Shown piece after piece: positions 51,612 to 61,380 of a DNA stretch of 64,000 bases (the stretch's first letter is position 1; every line of letters begins with the position of its first letter). The stretch lies in NCBI RefSeq assembly GCF_004005945.1, contig NZ_SACS01000024.1, positions 1-64,000 on the forward strand. Reading direction: 5' to 3'. The position numbers were made by a program, and so were the translations under genes. The notes beneath the pieces were generated by a model. That model ran no database searches. It saw nothing but the letters and a program-made list of their open reading frames with translations, and was not told the origin of the DNA. This DNA comes from Rheinheimera riviphila. Its GTDB lineage: Bacteria; Pseudomonadota; Gammaproteobacteria; Enterobacterales; Alteromonadaceae.

Positions 51612-53243
51612 ATGGCTCCACTGATGATGGACTCGGTGATGAGCGCAAACGCACAAACAATGCCACCGCTGGCAGAAGCGAAAACTTCAACGCTGCCACG
51701 GTTAAGTCAGCAGACGCTGCAAGGAACTGCTGCCACAATTCCGGCTTTGGCGTTGCCGGGCTATTTAACATCTGGTGCTGATCAGTCCGCTCAACCCGGC
51801 ATCGGCATTGTGCATTTAGGCCCCGGCGCATTTTTCCGCGGCCATCAGGCCTGGTACACGCATCAAGCATTAAAGCAGGGCGGCGACTGGCGGATTTGTG
51901 CGGTGGCGCTACGAAGTTCTGATGTGTCGGATGCTTTAACGCCACAAGATGGTTTATACACGCTGGCGGTGATGGAGCAGCAAACCAGTTATCAGCTGAT
52001 TGGCTCGGTGGCCGAAGTGCTGGTCGCGCCAAAACATTTCCCACAAGTGCTGGCGCGGTTAACGGCAGCAGCAACTAAATACGTCACCATGACCATCACC
52101 GAAAAAGGTTATTGCCTGAACGGTGCCGGGGTGCTGGATTTGCAACACGCTGATATCGTGCACGATTTACAAAGTTTTGCCCGCGATTTAAACAGCTGTG
52201 CTGATAGTAGCCAGCCAAAATCGGCTATTGGCTTATTGGTCAAAGCGCTGCAACTGCGTTTTACCGCCAACGTGCCGCCTTTTGTAGTGATTAGCTGCGA
52301 TAACTTAACCGACAACGGCCATAAGCTGAAAAATGCTTTGCTGACTTTTGCCGAAAAAAGTTCACCGGCGCTCGCCAATTGGCTGAAGCAACAGCTGATT
52401 AGTCCATGCACTATGGTCGACAGCATTACCCCGGCCACCGACGATGCTCTGCGCCAAGCGGTAGCTCATGAGCTTGGTTTAGAAGACGCCTGGCCAATTA
52501 AACGTGAAGCTTTTTGCCAGTGGGTGATTGAAGACATTCTGCCCGCCGACCGGCCAGCCTGGGGCAAAGCCGGGGTGATTTATGCCAGCGATGTCAGTGC
52601 TTTTGAAAAAGCCAAATTGCGGCTACTCAATGCACCACACTCAACCATGGCCTACCTTGGCGTGTTGCTGGGTATTGAAACCGTGTATGACGCGATGCAA
52701 CAACCGGTGTTGGTTAGATTCTTAAAGGCATTGGTGGAGGAAGAAATTCAACCATCGTTTCAGGCGCCAGCCGAGCTGGACGTGGCAAGCTACAGCGCCG
52801 ATATTTTCCGTCGTTTTGAAAACCCGTCAGTGCGGCATTTATTGGCGCAAATCGCCTGGGATGGCTCGCAAAAATTACCGATGCGGCTCATTCCAGTTAT
52901 TCAGGACAACTTAGCGGCTGGCCGGCCTATTGCCAAACTGGCGCTGGCGATTGCCGCCTGGTGCCGGTTTATCCGGTTGCGCGCATCGCAGCAAGCGCAA
53001 GGCGTGACGCTGGTCGATCCGCTGGCGGCGCAGCTTCTGGCGGTGGCGGCGCAGTGTGCAGAGCAGGCGAATGAGCCGGCAACGGAAGTGGCACTGTTTC
53101 TCACTTTAGATGCAGTCTTCCCGCCGAAACTGGCGCTCGACAGCCGTTTTGTCGCCGCGCTGAAAAACGCTTACACCAGCCTTGATCAATTACAACTTTC
53201 TACTTTAGCGCTGCAATTGCAGCAAGACGGAGTTTCTGTATGA
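51612..53243 (+). CDS. uxuB: Fructuronate/tagaturonate reductase (mannitol dehydrogenase family)
   Basis: A 543-residue long-chain dehydrogenase. NAD-binding IVHLGPGAFFRGHQAWYTHQ lies near 83-102; later blocks VVISCDNLTDNGHKL, TMVDSITPATDD, KLRLLNAPHSTMAYLG match UxuB/mannitol dehydrogenases. It is about 55 residues longer than E. coli UxuB at the N-terminus, and the ATG at 51612 has only a weak ribosome site, so translation may start later. Because KduI/UxaC feed both uronates, it may reduce fructuronate, tagaturonate or both; UxaB-type enzymes belong to the same superfamily. It overlaps eda by four bases (ATGA). Confidence 0.88.
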   Translation: MAPLMMDSVMSANAQTMPPLAEAKTSTLPRLSQQTLQGTAATIPALALPGYLTSGADQSAQPGIGIVHLGPGAFFRGHQAWYTHQALKQGGDWRICAVALRSSDVSDALTPQDGLYTLAVMEQQTSYQLIGSVAEVLVAPKHFPQVLARLTAAATKYVTMTITEKGYCLNGAGVLDLQHADIVHDLQSFARDLNSCADSSQPKSAIGLLVKALQLRFTANVPPFVVISCDNLTDNGHKLKNALLTFAEKSSPALANWLKQQLISPCTMVDSITPATDDALRQAVAHELGLEDAWPIKREAFCQWVIEDILPADRPAWGKAGVIYASDVSAFEKAKLRLLNAPHSTMAYLGVLLGIETVYDAMQQPVLVRFLKALVEEEIQPSFQAPAELDVASYSADIFRRFENPSVRHLLAQIAWDGSQKLPMRLIPVIQDNLAAGRPIAKLALAIAAWCRFIRLRASQQAQGVTLVDPLAAQLLAVAAQCAEQANEPATEVALFLTLDAVFPPKLALDSRFVAALKNAYTSLDQLQLSTLALQLQQDGVSV

Positions 53244-53929
53244 CCGTTTTATCAACATCGCCTTCATTACCTTCTTTATCTTCATTGATCAGCGGTCCGG
53301 CACTATTGCCAATTATCCAAGCCGATAGCGCAGCGCAAGCAGTGCAAATCGCCAAAGCAATGCAACAAGGTGGCATCAGCGCGGTGGAAGTGGTACTTCG
53401 CACCGCCGCGGCACTGGATGGCATCAGTGCCATTCGTCAGCAATGCCCGGATTTGTTAGTCGGTGCAGGCACCGTGCTGAGCAAAGCCGATGCTGACAAT
53501 TGCAAGAACGCCGGCGCGCAGTTTTTAGTGAGCCCGGCCAGCACCCCAGCGTTGTTGCAGGCGATGATCGATACCGGTTTGGCGATGGCGCCTGGTGTAT
53601 CGACCAGCTCGGAAGTGGCGATGGCTTTGGAAATGGGCTTAACCGAGCTGAAGTTTTTTCCGGCGCATTTAAGTGGCGGTACTGAGATGCTCAAAGCGCT
53701 CAGCGGCATTTACCAGCAAGTGCGGTTTTGCCCGACCGGCGGTATTGCCCAGCATAATCTGGCGGATTATTTATCGCTATCCAATGTGTTTGTGGTCGGC
53801 GGCTCCTGGATTTCGCCGGCAGCTCTGGTCAAAGCCGGCGACTGGCAGCAGATCACGGATTTGGCGGCAGCTGCAGTTGCGGTTGCTCAGCGTTGCAAGC
53901 CGGTCGCTGCCTTGCAACGCCGGGCTTAA
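53240..53929 (+). CDS. eda: KDPG aldolase
   Basis: A 229-residue Eda. The class I aldolase barrel contains GISAVEVVLRTAAALDGI (Glu catalytic region), LLVGAGTVLSKADADN, FLVSPASTP, the Schiff-base lysine in LTELKFFPAHLSGG and VRFCPTGGIAQHN. It splits 2-keto-3-deoxy-6-phosphogluconate into pyruvate and glyceraldehyde-3-phosphate. ATGA overlap with uxuB shows translational coupling. Confidence 0.96.
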   Translation: MTVLSTSPSLPSLSSLISGPALLPIIQADSAAQAVQIAKAMQQGGISAVEVVLRTAAALDGISAIRQQCPDLLVGAGTVLSKADADNCKNAGAQFLVSPASTPALLQAMIDTGLAMAPGVSTSSEVAMALEMGLTELKFFPAHLSGGTEMLKALSGIYQQVRFCPTGGIAQHNLADYLSLSNVFVVGGSWISPAALVKAGDWQQITDLAAAAVAVAQRCKPVAALQRRA

Positions 53930-54003
53930 ACTGGCACATTGTTGATGTTTTAAACCACTGTTAACGCAGGCAATTTAGCAACTCAGACGGACGGCGAAAG
54001 ACT

Positions 54004-54954
54004 ATGACACAACGGGTTATCATGATGGGTGAATGTATGGTCGAGCTGTTTCAGCTGGTCGAAAACGTTTACCACCAGAATTTCGCTGGCGACGTGTTTA
54101 ACACTGCGGTGTATTTAAAACGCAGTGTTGGCGCTGAGGCACAGGTGCAGTTTTTTAGCGCCATCGGTACTGACCTTATCAGCGATAAATTGTTGCGTGC
54201 GGTACAGGATGAAAAAATCGACACCGATTTATTACTGCGCACGAAAACCGCCCGTCCTGGCCTTTATATGATCAATACCGACTGTTTTGGCGAACGCAGT
54301 TTTGTGTACTGGCGCGAAACCTCAGCTGCGAAACAAGTGTTGCAATGCCTGCAGGCGCAGCAACTGCAAGCTTCGTTACAAGGTGTGGACTTGTTTTATT
54401 TCTCCGGTATCACGCTGGCAATTTTATCGCCGGAAGATCGCGAAGCCTTGTTTACGCTGGTGAAGGAACTCAAAGCCAGCGGTTGTCGCATCGGTTTTGA
54501 CCCCAATTACCGGCCAGCGTTATGGCAAAGCCCGGAGCAGGCGCGGGAGAATTTTATCCGTGCTTATCAACTGGCGGACATAGCACTGCCAGGCGTCGAT
54601 GACCATAAAGTGCTGTTTAACGATGCCGACTCTCCAGCCGTGCTGGCGCGCTTAATCAGTTATGGCGTGCAGGAAATTATTGTCAAAAACGGCAAAGAAG
54701 GGGTTTTGGCACAGGTCGATGGCGATTCGTTCCATAGCCCGGCGGTGCAGGTGAAAAAAGTCGTTGATACCACAGCTGCTGGCGATTCCTACAACGGCGG
54801 TTATTTGTCGGCGCGGCTACACGGCAAATCAGCCAAAGCGGCTTGTCAGTATGCGGCAACGCTGGCTGCTTTTGTGGTGGAACATACCGGCGCTATTGTG
54901 GCAAAAGACAAATTTGCCGAGTTTCAAACTAAAAATCCGATCGCCGATTTCTAG
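54004..54954 (+). CDS. kdgK: 2-keto-3-deoxygluconate kinase
   Basis: A 316-residue PfkB-family sugar kinase. It starts MTQRVIMMGECMVELFQ, contains FAGDVFNTAVYLKR (substrate site) and the C-terminal PfkB signature VVDTTAAGDSYNGGYLSARL, where the aspartate is the catalytic base. It phosphorylates KDG, the meeting point of the KduID and Uxa branches, to KDPG for Eda encoded immediately upstream. Confidence 0.95.
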   Translation: MTQRVIMMGECMVELFQLVENVYHQNFAGDVFNTAVYLKRSVGAEAQVQFFSAIGTDLISDKLLRAVQDEKIDTDLLLRTKTARPGLYMINTDCFGERSFVYWRETSAAKQVLQCLQAQQLQASLQGVDLFYFSGITLAILSPEDREALFTLVKELKASGCRIGFDPNYRPALWQSPEQARENFIRAYQLADIALPGVDDHKVLFNDADSPAVLARLISYGVQEIIVKNGKEGVLAQVDGDSFHSPAVQVKKVVDTTAAGDSYNGGYLSARLHGKSAKAACQYAATLAAFVVEHTGAIVAKDKFAEFQTKNPIADF

Positions 54955-54985
54955 TTAAAAATTTTTTTGGAAGACCGAATTTTTG

Positions 54986-55015
54986 CTGCGGTTCGCCGCA
55001 GTATGGGCTTTTTTT
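54986..55015 (+). terminator. Probable terminator after kdgK
   Basis: Stem CTGCGG / CCGCAG with TTCG tetraloop, then TATGGGCTTTTTTTG. The T-run is displaced about seven bases, so strength is uncertain. It separates kdgK from the dehydrogenase gene. Confidence 0.5.
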
Positions 55016-55079
55016 GCCTGAAATTCGTGATCGCTATCGAAATATCGACAGCCTAATAGCCATTTGCAGGAGCAATAAC

Positions 55080-56714
55080 GTGAACCAACCAGTCAGCCCT
55101 TTAGCCGGATTATTTCCAACCAGTGCCGATATTCCGCCGCAATTTGCGCCGGGTGAGCCGGTGTTTCAACGCGACTATTTAATCGGTGGTGCACTCAAAC
55201 GCTGGCCGGGTGAACTGGCACCGGTGGTGAGTCCGGTCTGTTTACGTGATGAAAACACCAATGAATTAACCCCTTATGTGCTGGGTGCCACGCCTTTGCT
55301 CGATGGTACTGCCGCCTTAACCGCGTTGGATGCAGCACTCAAAGCCTACGATTTGGGTCGTGGCGAATGGCCAACGCTGCCGGTGCTGGAGCGGGTGCTA
55401 CACGTGGAGAAATTCCTGCAGGCGATGCTGAAAACCCGCACTGAAGTCATCAAGCTATTAATGTGGGAAATTGGCAAAAACGAAGCCGATGCCAGCAAAG
55501 AATTTGACCGCACCTGCGACTATATCCGCGACACCATTCATGCGCTAAAACAGCAGGATCGCAACGCGGCGCACTTTATTGTCGAGCAGGGCACCATCGG
55601 CAAAATCCGCCGGGTGCCGGTCGGCGTGGCTCTTTGTATGGGCCCGTTTAACTATCCGCTGAATGAAACTTTTACCACCTTGATCCCGGCCTTGATCATG
55701 GGCAATACGGTGATTTTTAAACCGGCCAAATATGGCGTGTTACTTATTCAGCCGTTATTGCAGGCTTTTGCCGACAGTTTTCCGCCGGGTGTCATCAACA
55801 TTATTTATGGCCGTGGCCGCGAAACAGTGGGCGTGCTGATGGAAAGTGGCAAAATTGATGTTTTTGCTTTTATCGGGACTAATAAAGGCGCCAGCGACTT
55901 AAAAAAACTGCACCCAAAACCACATCGGCTGCGGGCCGTGCTGGGGTTAGATGCAAAAAATCCGGCGATTATTCTGCCGTGTTGCGACTTAAACGCCACA
56001 GTGAAAGAAGCGGTATCCGGCGCGTTAAGCTTTAACGGTCAGCGCTGTACTGCGCTAAAAATTCTGTTTGTGCATCAGTCGATTGCGGATGAATTTGTGC
56101 AAAAGCTGGCGCAGGAAGTTAATGCGCTGAAACTCGCGATGCCATGGCAAGCCGGTGCGCAAATCACCCCATTGCCGGAGCCCGGCAAAACCGCCGCATT
56201 AACCGCGTTATTACAGGACGCGACTGAGAAAGGCGCACAGGTGATGAACCAAGGCGGTGGTGAAGTTGCCGCATCGTTGTTTAAACCAGCGGTGTTGTAT
56301 CCGGTAACTGCCGATATGCGCCTATATCAGGAAGAACAATTTGGGCCGCTGGTGCCGGTGGTGCCGTTTAACGACATCAGCGAAGTGATTGATTATGTGA
56401 TCCATTCTGATTTTGGCCAGCAGCTCAGTATTTTTGGTCGTGAGCCGCAACAAGTTGGTGAACTGGTGGATATTTTTGCCAATCAGGTAGGCCGCATCAA
56501 CATCAATAGCCAGTGTCAGCGCAGTCCGGATAGTTTCCCCTTTACCGGTCGCAAAGATTCAGCCGAAGGCACCTTGTCGGTGGAAGACGCTTTGTTGCAG
56601 TTTTCTATTCCAACTTTGGTCGCAGCCAAGCAAAACGATCAGCAAATTGCCTTATTAAAACAGATGATCCACCAGCGCAGCAGTAGTTTTTTAGCGACGG
56701 ATTTCCTGTTTTAG
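55080..56714 (+). CDS. gapN: Aldehyde dehydrogenase, GapN-type glyceraldehyde-3-phosphate dehydrogenase
   Basis: A 544-residue aldehyde dehydrogenase. GTG 55080 (MNQPVSPLAGLF) follows AGGAG; an upstream frame to 55014 is rejected. The cofactor fold has GVALCMGPFNYPLNETFTT, KPAKYGVLLIQP and FIGTNKGASDL; the catalytic cysteine is in SFNGQRCTALK and the glutamate region is RAVLGLDAKNPAII. This is the pattern of NADP-dependent non-phosphorylating GapN. Placed just after eda and kdgK, it would oxidise glyceraldehyde-3-phosphate directly to 3-phosphoglycerate with NADPH formation. Another aldehyde substrate, such as a sugar-acid semialdehyde, cannot be ruled out. Confidence 0.85.
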   Translation: MNQPVSPLAGLFPTSADIPPQFAPGEPVFQRDYLIGGALKRWPGELAPVVSPVCLRDENTNELTPYVLGATPLLDGTAALTALDAALKAYDLGRGEWPTLPVLERVLHVEKFLQAMLKTRTEVIKLLMWEIGKNEADASKEFDRTCDYIRDTIHALKQQDRNAAHFIVEQGTIGKIRRVPVGVALCMGPFNYPLNETFTTLIPALIMGNTVIFKPAKYGVLLIQPLLQAFADSFPPGVINIIYGRGRETVGVLMESGKIDVFAFIGTNKGASDLKKLHPKPHRLRAVLGLDAKNPAIILPCCDLNATVKEAVSGALSFNGQRCTALKILFVHQSIADEFVQKLAQEVNALKLAMPWQAGAQITPLPEPGKTAALTALLQDATEKGAQVMNQGGGEVAASLFKPAVLYPVTADMRLYQEEQFGPLVPVVPFNDISEVIDYVIHSDFGQQLSIFGREPQQVGELVDIFANQVGRININSQCQRSPDSFPFTGRKDSAEGTLSVEDALLQFSIPTLVAAKQNDQQIALLKQMIHQRSSSFLATDFLF

Positions 56715-56744
56715 GTTGAACGCAACTTTTTATTTATTTGAAAT

Positions 56745-56782
56745 GCCACCGGTGGCTTATGGATTTTAACAGCCGATGGCAG
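56745..56782. promoter_or_regulatory. LacI-type operator before second TonB receptor
   Basis: TGCCACCGGTGGCT (56745-56758, 13/14 of the palindrome) and a half-site CCGATGGCA (56774-56782), upstream of the receptor gene at 56860. Confidence 0.7.
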
Positions 56783-56859
56783 CAGGATTTTTATTTTAAA
56801 CCAACAAGCAGGTCGCAGTAAGAACCTGTAATCACAACAAAAAAAGACAGGGTATATTT

Positions 56860-59800
56860 ATGACATTCCAAAAATCAACTCATCAGACTGGCGCGCACCG
56901 GTCGACTCGTTCAAACCAGCTCAGGCCTTTGCAGCCGTTATTTCAGGCGATGTTATTAGCCGGTGGGATGACGTTATTGCTGCAACCTGCGGTCGCACAG
57001 GAGGTTGTGGCGCAGGAAAATATTGCTTCGGAAAATACAGGACAGGCACAAAGCACTGTCGATACCGACAAACCTGCAGCTGCCACCAACAAAGAAAAAG
57101 ACATCGAAGTGATCGCCGTCTCCGGCTTTCGCGGCAGTTTAAATGTGGCGTTAATGGCCAAACGCGAAGCGGTCGGCTCCAAAGAAACTATCCTCGCCGA
57201 AGATTTAGGTAAATTCCCGGATTTAAATATCGCCGATGCCTTAGCAAGGGTGCCGGGCATTGCCATTGAACAGGATGCGGGCGAAGGGCGGCAAATCAGT
57301 TTGCGTGGTTTGGGTTCGACCTTTGTCAAAACCACCATTAATGGTATGGAATCGGCATCTGCTGGTGCTGCTACTGACGCTGCGGGCGGTGCCAATAAAA
57401 GCCGGGCTTTTGATTTTAACGTGTTTGCCTCTGAGTTATTTACCCAGATTGATGTCAACAAAACCAGCTCAGCCGAGCTGGAAGACGGTGGTATTTCCGG
57501 TAACGTCAATTTACAAACGGCGCGGCCATTTCAATACCAGGAAGATAAGTTCGCTTACAACCTGAACGCCCGTTACAACGATGTCGCCGAAGAAGTGACC
57601 CCACGTGCGTCAATGATGTTCAGCAAAAACTGGGATAACAAGTTTGGCGTGTTATTTTCCGCCGCCTATTCGGAAGGTCTGGTACAAAGTGAAGGCGCGA
57701 CGACGCTGCGCTGGAATATCAATCATCCGTCCTTTAAAGCCGGTTCGCCGGATAACAAACTGACCACAGCGCCGGTGTTTTTATTGTCGCCTAAAGGCGC
57801 TTACACCAATGCCAATATGGAAGGTTTGTACTTGCCGCGTATTCCGCGTTATTCGATTTTTAATAAAGCCCAGGACCGTCTGGGTTTAACCGGTGCGCTA
57901 CAATATCAGGCGACCGACGACTTACGTTTTAGTCTGGATTTATTGCATGCCTCGCTTGATAGCACCATGGACGAATTTCATTATTCGGCGCTGCTGCGCG
58001 GCAACGTCAGCAGTAAAACCAATATTTACGCCGAAAATCTGGTGGTGGACGCCAACAATACCGTGGTCGCGGCGACCTTATCTGGCGTACCAATCCGCTC
58101 GGAAGCACGCAAAGATGTCTCCACTTCTGATTTTAGTCAGGTGACTTTAACGGCCGACTGGCAACTCAGCGATGCCTTGTCGCTGGTGGCGCTGGCCGGT
58201 GTTGGCGAATCGAAATTGGATACACCGTTTCAGCATACTTTTGCGCTCGATTCGTTTAACTCAACTTTTGCCTACAGCTTTGATGGCGCGATTGACCCGG
58301 TGGCGCTGATTGGTCAGAAAGGCAGCGGTCTTGGCTCCGGTTCGATGAATATGGATATGCCATCTTTTGCTTTTGCCCCGGCGCAAAAACCTGGCGCCAC
58401 TTACACCGCAGCCCAATTACAGCAACTGATGCTGGATCCGGATCTGTACAGCATTGGCCTGGCGCGAAATAAAGATCAGTATATCAATAGCGAAAACAGC
58501 AACTTAAGCCTGAGCTTTAAATATGTACTCAACGATGATTACAGTCTGAAATTTGGCGTCAATCACCGGGTCTTTGAAACGGCCAACGTACAAGGCGATA
58601 ACGGCTGGAAAGTGCTAAATACCGCCACCAATAAAACCAGCGGCGACAGCGCCGAGGCTTTGGTGCAGAAACTAGCAGCAGACCGGCTGCGTGGTGCATT
58701 ATTTGGTTTGTCGCTAAGTGAAGTGGGCGCATCTTTTGGTAACGCCGCATCAGTGCCGGGCTCTTCAACCTTAACCGCCGGTAGCTGGTTAACGCCGGAT
58801 TACGCCAAATCATTGGCCGCTTTTGGTGGTGAAAGTTTTTTTGCAGCTAAAGAGCGGTATGCCACCACTTACGATGTAAAAGAAGAAGTGACCGGTGCTT
58901 ATCTGCAACTCGATTTTACCAAAACCCTGTTTGATAAAGATGTGCGCGGCAATATCGGGGTGCGGGTGATTGAAAATACCAATACTTCAGCCATTGTGAA
59001 CCTCGATCATATTTATGCCGACGGTTACACGCCGGGCCGTGGCGAAGGTGCGAATTTCGCGGGTGGCTACGGCTGGCGCGAAACGGTCAGCGAAAGCCGC
59101 GACGTGTTGCCATCTTTAAACCTGGCTTATGATTTGACTGATGATTTAGTGGCGCGTTTTAGCTTAGCCCAAGCCATCACCCGCCCAGCGATTGCCGATT
59201 TGGCTTCGGCGATTAAGGTCAATACACCGGATAGCAAAGATCCAACGGCGACCATCGAACAAGGTGCCGGACCAACCTTGCGGCCTTACGAATCGAATCA
59301 GGTGGATGTGGCGTTGGAATGGTATTTTGCTGAAGAATCGCTGTTGGCGGTGGCGGCTTTTTATAAAGACATCACCGGTCTTAGTAAAGGTTCCAAGCAA
59401 GAAGTCTATTCGCGTGAGCAGTTAAGCGCGATGGGCATCGATTTGGGAGACGTTGACCCGTCGACTATCACCTGGGATGTGACGCAACTGCTCAATACGC
59501 CAGCTGAAGGTGTAACCGGTTTGGAGCTGATTTACCAACAGCCGTTTAGCTTCTTGCCGGAGCCATGGAATGGTTTTGGTTTCCTATCGAATCTGACCTG
59601 GATTGACTATAAACGTGATATTACCGACCCATTTACCGCGCAGGTTGCGAGTTTACTGGCCGAGGAAACCTCGCGCTTGAGTTATAACTACACGCTGTAT
59701 TTTGAGCAGGATAACTGGAGTGCGCGGGTGTCGTATAACTTCCGCGAACGTTACACCAAAGAGTATCTGGATAAATACAAAGACGAAGGCAGTTTTGGTC

Positions 59801-59994
59801 GCGGTTACGAAGACAAGGGGCAGCTGAACTTCTCGTCGCGGTATCAGATTAATGAACATCTGTCGTTGTCGTTTGAAGCGCTGAACCTGACCAATACGCC
59901 AACTGAGCAGTGGAGCGATGTGTACACGTCTCGTCCGGTGGAATATCTGCTGACCGGCCGTCAGTATTTGGTTGGGGTGCGTGGATCGTTTTAA
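56860..59994 (+). CDS. TonB-dependent receptor, Xanthomonas/Caulobacter type
   Basis: A 1044-residue outer-membrane receptor. A long signal region (about 1-46, ending PAVAQEV) and a polar linker precede the TonB box region IEVIAVSGFRGSLNVALMAKREA, the plug (LGKFPDLNIADALARVPGIAIEQDAGEGRQISLRGLGSTFV, NGMESAS) and the barrel, which ends QYLVGVRGSF with a terminal Phe. It is a paralogue of the receptor at 31696 in overall plan but is ~110 residues longer. It is followed by a PL10 lyase, so oligogalacturonate is the likely substrate. Confidence 0.93.
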   Translation: MTFQKSTHQTGAHRSTRSNQLRPLQPLFQAMLLAGGMTLLLQPAVAQEVVAQENIASENTGQAQSTVDTDKPAAATNKEKDIEVIAVSGFRGSLNVALMAKREAVGSKETILAEDLGKFPDLNIADALARVPGIAIEQDAGEGRQISLRGLGSTFVKTTINGMESASAGAATDAAGGANKSRAFDFNVFASELFTQIDVNKTSSAELEDGGISGNVNLQTARPFQYQEDKFAYNLNARYNDVAEEVTPRASMMFSKNWDNKFGVLFSAAYSEGLVQSEGATTLRWNINHPSFKAGSPDNKLTTAPVFLLSPKGAYTNANMEGLYLPRIPRYSIFNKAQDRLGLTGALQYQATDDLRFSLDLLHASLDSTMDEFHYSALLRGNVSSKTNIYAENLVVDANNTVVAATLSGVPIRSEARKDVSTSDFSQVTLTADWQLSDALSLVALAGVGESKLDTPFQHTFALDSFNSTFAYSFDGAIDPVALIGQKGSGLGSGSMNMDMPSFAFAPAQKPGATYTAAQLQQLMLDPDLYSIGLARNKDQYINSENSNLSLSFKYVLNDDYSLKFGVNHRVFETANVQGDNGWKVLNTATNKTSGDSAEALVQKLAADRLRGALFGLSLSEVGASFGNAASVPGSSTLTAGSWLTPDYAKSLAAFGGESFFAAKERYATTYDVKEEVTGAYLQLDFTKTLFDKDVRGNIGVRVIENTNTSAIVNLDHIYADGYTPGRGEGANFAGGYGWRETVSESRDVLPSLNLAYDLTDDLVARFSLAQAITRPAIADLASAIKVNTPDSKDPTATIEQGAGPTLRPYESNQVDVALEWYFAEESLLAVAAFYKDITGLSKGSKQEVYSREQLSAMGIDLGDVDPSTITWDVTQLLNTPAEGVTGLELIYQQPFSFLPEPWNGFGFLSNLTWIDYKRDITDPFTAQVASLLAEETSRLSYNYTLYFEQDNWSARVSYNFRERYTKEYLDKYKDEGSFGRGYEDKGQLNFSSRYQINEHLSLSFEALNLTNTPTEQWSDVYTSRPVEYLLTGRQYLVGVRGSF

Positions 59995-60091
59995 GCGGTA
60001 ACTTCCGCAATCAACCAAGTTGTTTGAACCCGTCCGGACTTGGCCTAGGTAACAAGTCCGGTTGTTTGTTGTAAGACCAGATGGATCATCT

Positions 60092-61324
60092 ATGTTTAAA
60101 AAAATATGCGGGCGTTCGCGGGATTTTTTCGCACTGGCGTTGCTGTTATTTTTGCCGGTATGCACCAGTGCAATAGCCATTGATCCAGAGCAGGATCAAG
60201 GTTTTGATTGGCGTCAGCAAGTTGCGCAAGACCCAGCCTGGCAGGCCTATTTTGCACGCTCAGAGGCATTCGCGGCCAAGGATCAGGCATTGTTGCAAAA
60301 CGAGCTGGTGTTATTGCAGCAAACCAAAGCCAGCAAACCCGCCAAGCATAAACAATTTGGTTTTGAGCCAGAGCCAACAGTGGAATATCTACAAAGCCCG
60401 GACGCCATCCGCGTAGCGCAAGTGATGTTGTCCTTTCAGACGCCGTCCGGAGGTTGGAGTAAACGCACCGATATGGCCGGTTTACCGCGTCAACCCGGGC
60501 AGATGTTTGGCGTTGAGAAAAACTATATTCCGACTTTTGATAACGGTGCCACCACCACGCAACTGCGCTGGCTGGCGGCGTTTTATCCTTATGCGCCTGC
60601 CGCATTGCAACCAAAGCTGAAAGCAGCCTTAGAAAAGGGTGTGCAGTTTGTGCTGGCGGCGCAATATCCGAACGGCGGTTTCGCCCAGACTTATCCGCTA
60701 CGCGGCGGTTATCATGATGCAGTGACGCTGAACGATCATGTATTGGTGGAATTATTAAGGTTACTGAAGGACGTCGCAGCAGCGCCGCAATTTGCGTTGT
60801 TGCCAGAGCACATTCGGCAGCAAGCAAAGCAGCAGTTTGTGCTTGGTACTGAATTATTGTTAAAAGCGCAGGTGAAGCTCAATGGCAAATTGACCATTTG
60901 GGCGGCGCAGCATCATCCGTTGACTTTAGAGCCGTTAGCAGCACGCGCTTATGAGTTGGCCGCACTCGCCAGCAGTGAAAGTGCCGGAGTGACTTTGTTA
61001 TTGATGGAATTACCGCAGCCATCAGCGGCTGTGGTGCAAGCCGTAGAAGCAGCAGTGAGTTGGTTTTCGGAAAAACAAATTCTCGATACCAAAGTAGAGC
61101 GCGACGATAAAGGCATGCGACTCGTGGCAGCACCCGGCGCCAAACCTTTGTGGGCCCGGTTTTATGATTTAAAAACCCAACAGCCGCTATTTGTTGATCG
61201 CGATGGCAGCATCAAAGCCAAAGTCACTGAGTTATCACTCGAACGACAACAAGGTTATGGTTGGTATCAGAACAACGCCGCAGCAGTGTTAAAGGCTTAC
61301 CCAAAATGGCGGGCAAAGCTTTGA
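60092..61324 (+). CDS. pelA: Pectate lyase, PL10
   Basis: A 410-residue secreted pectate lyase of family 10. Start MFKKICGRSRDFFALALLLF begins a signal peptide ending around AIAID; an upstream in-frame start is less likely. Family blocks: MLSFQTPSGGWSKRTDM, NYIPTFDNGATTTQLRWLA, FVLAAQYPNGGFAQTYPLRGGYHDAVTLND and a C-terminal RFYDLKTQQPLFVDRDG...YGWY. PL10 lyases cut polygalacturonate by calcium-dependent beta-elimination; the catalytic arginine lies in the C-terminal half. Products carry unsaturated uronates for GH105 and KduI. Confidence 0.9.
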   Translation: MFKKICGRSRDFFALALLLFLPVCTSAIAIDPEQDQGFDWRQQVAQDPAWQAYFARSEAFAAKDQALLQNELVLLQQTKASKPAKHKQFGFEPEPTVEYLQSPDAIRVAQVMLSFQTPSGGWSKRTDMAGLPRQPGQMFGVEKNYIPTFDNGATTTQLRWLAAFYPYAPAALQPKLKAALEKGVQFVLAAQYPNGGFAQTYPLRGGYHDAVTLNDHVLVELLRLLKDVAAAPQFALLPEHIRQQAKQQFVLGTELLLKAQVKLNGKLTIWAAQHHPLTLEPLAARAYELAALASSESAGVTLLLMELPQPSAAVVQAVEAAVSWFSEKQILDTKVERDDKGMRLVAAPGAKPLWARFYDLKTQQPLFVDRDGSIKAKVTELSLERQQGYGWYQNNAAAVLKAYPKWRAKL

Positions 61325-61380
61325 GATTTATCGGAGTAAGATCGAGGTGAGCGTGTGGCAGACCAGCGTCAAATCACCAG

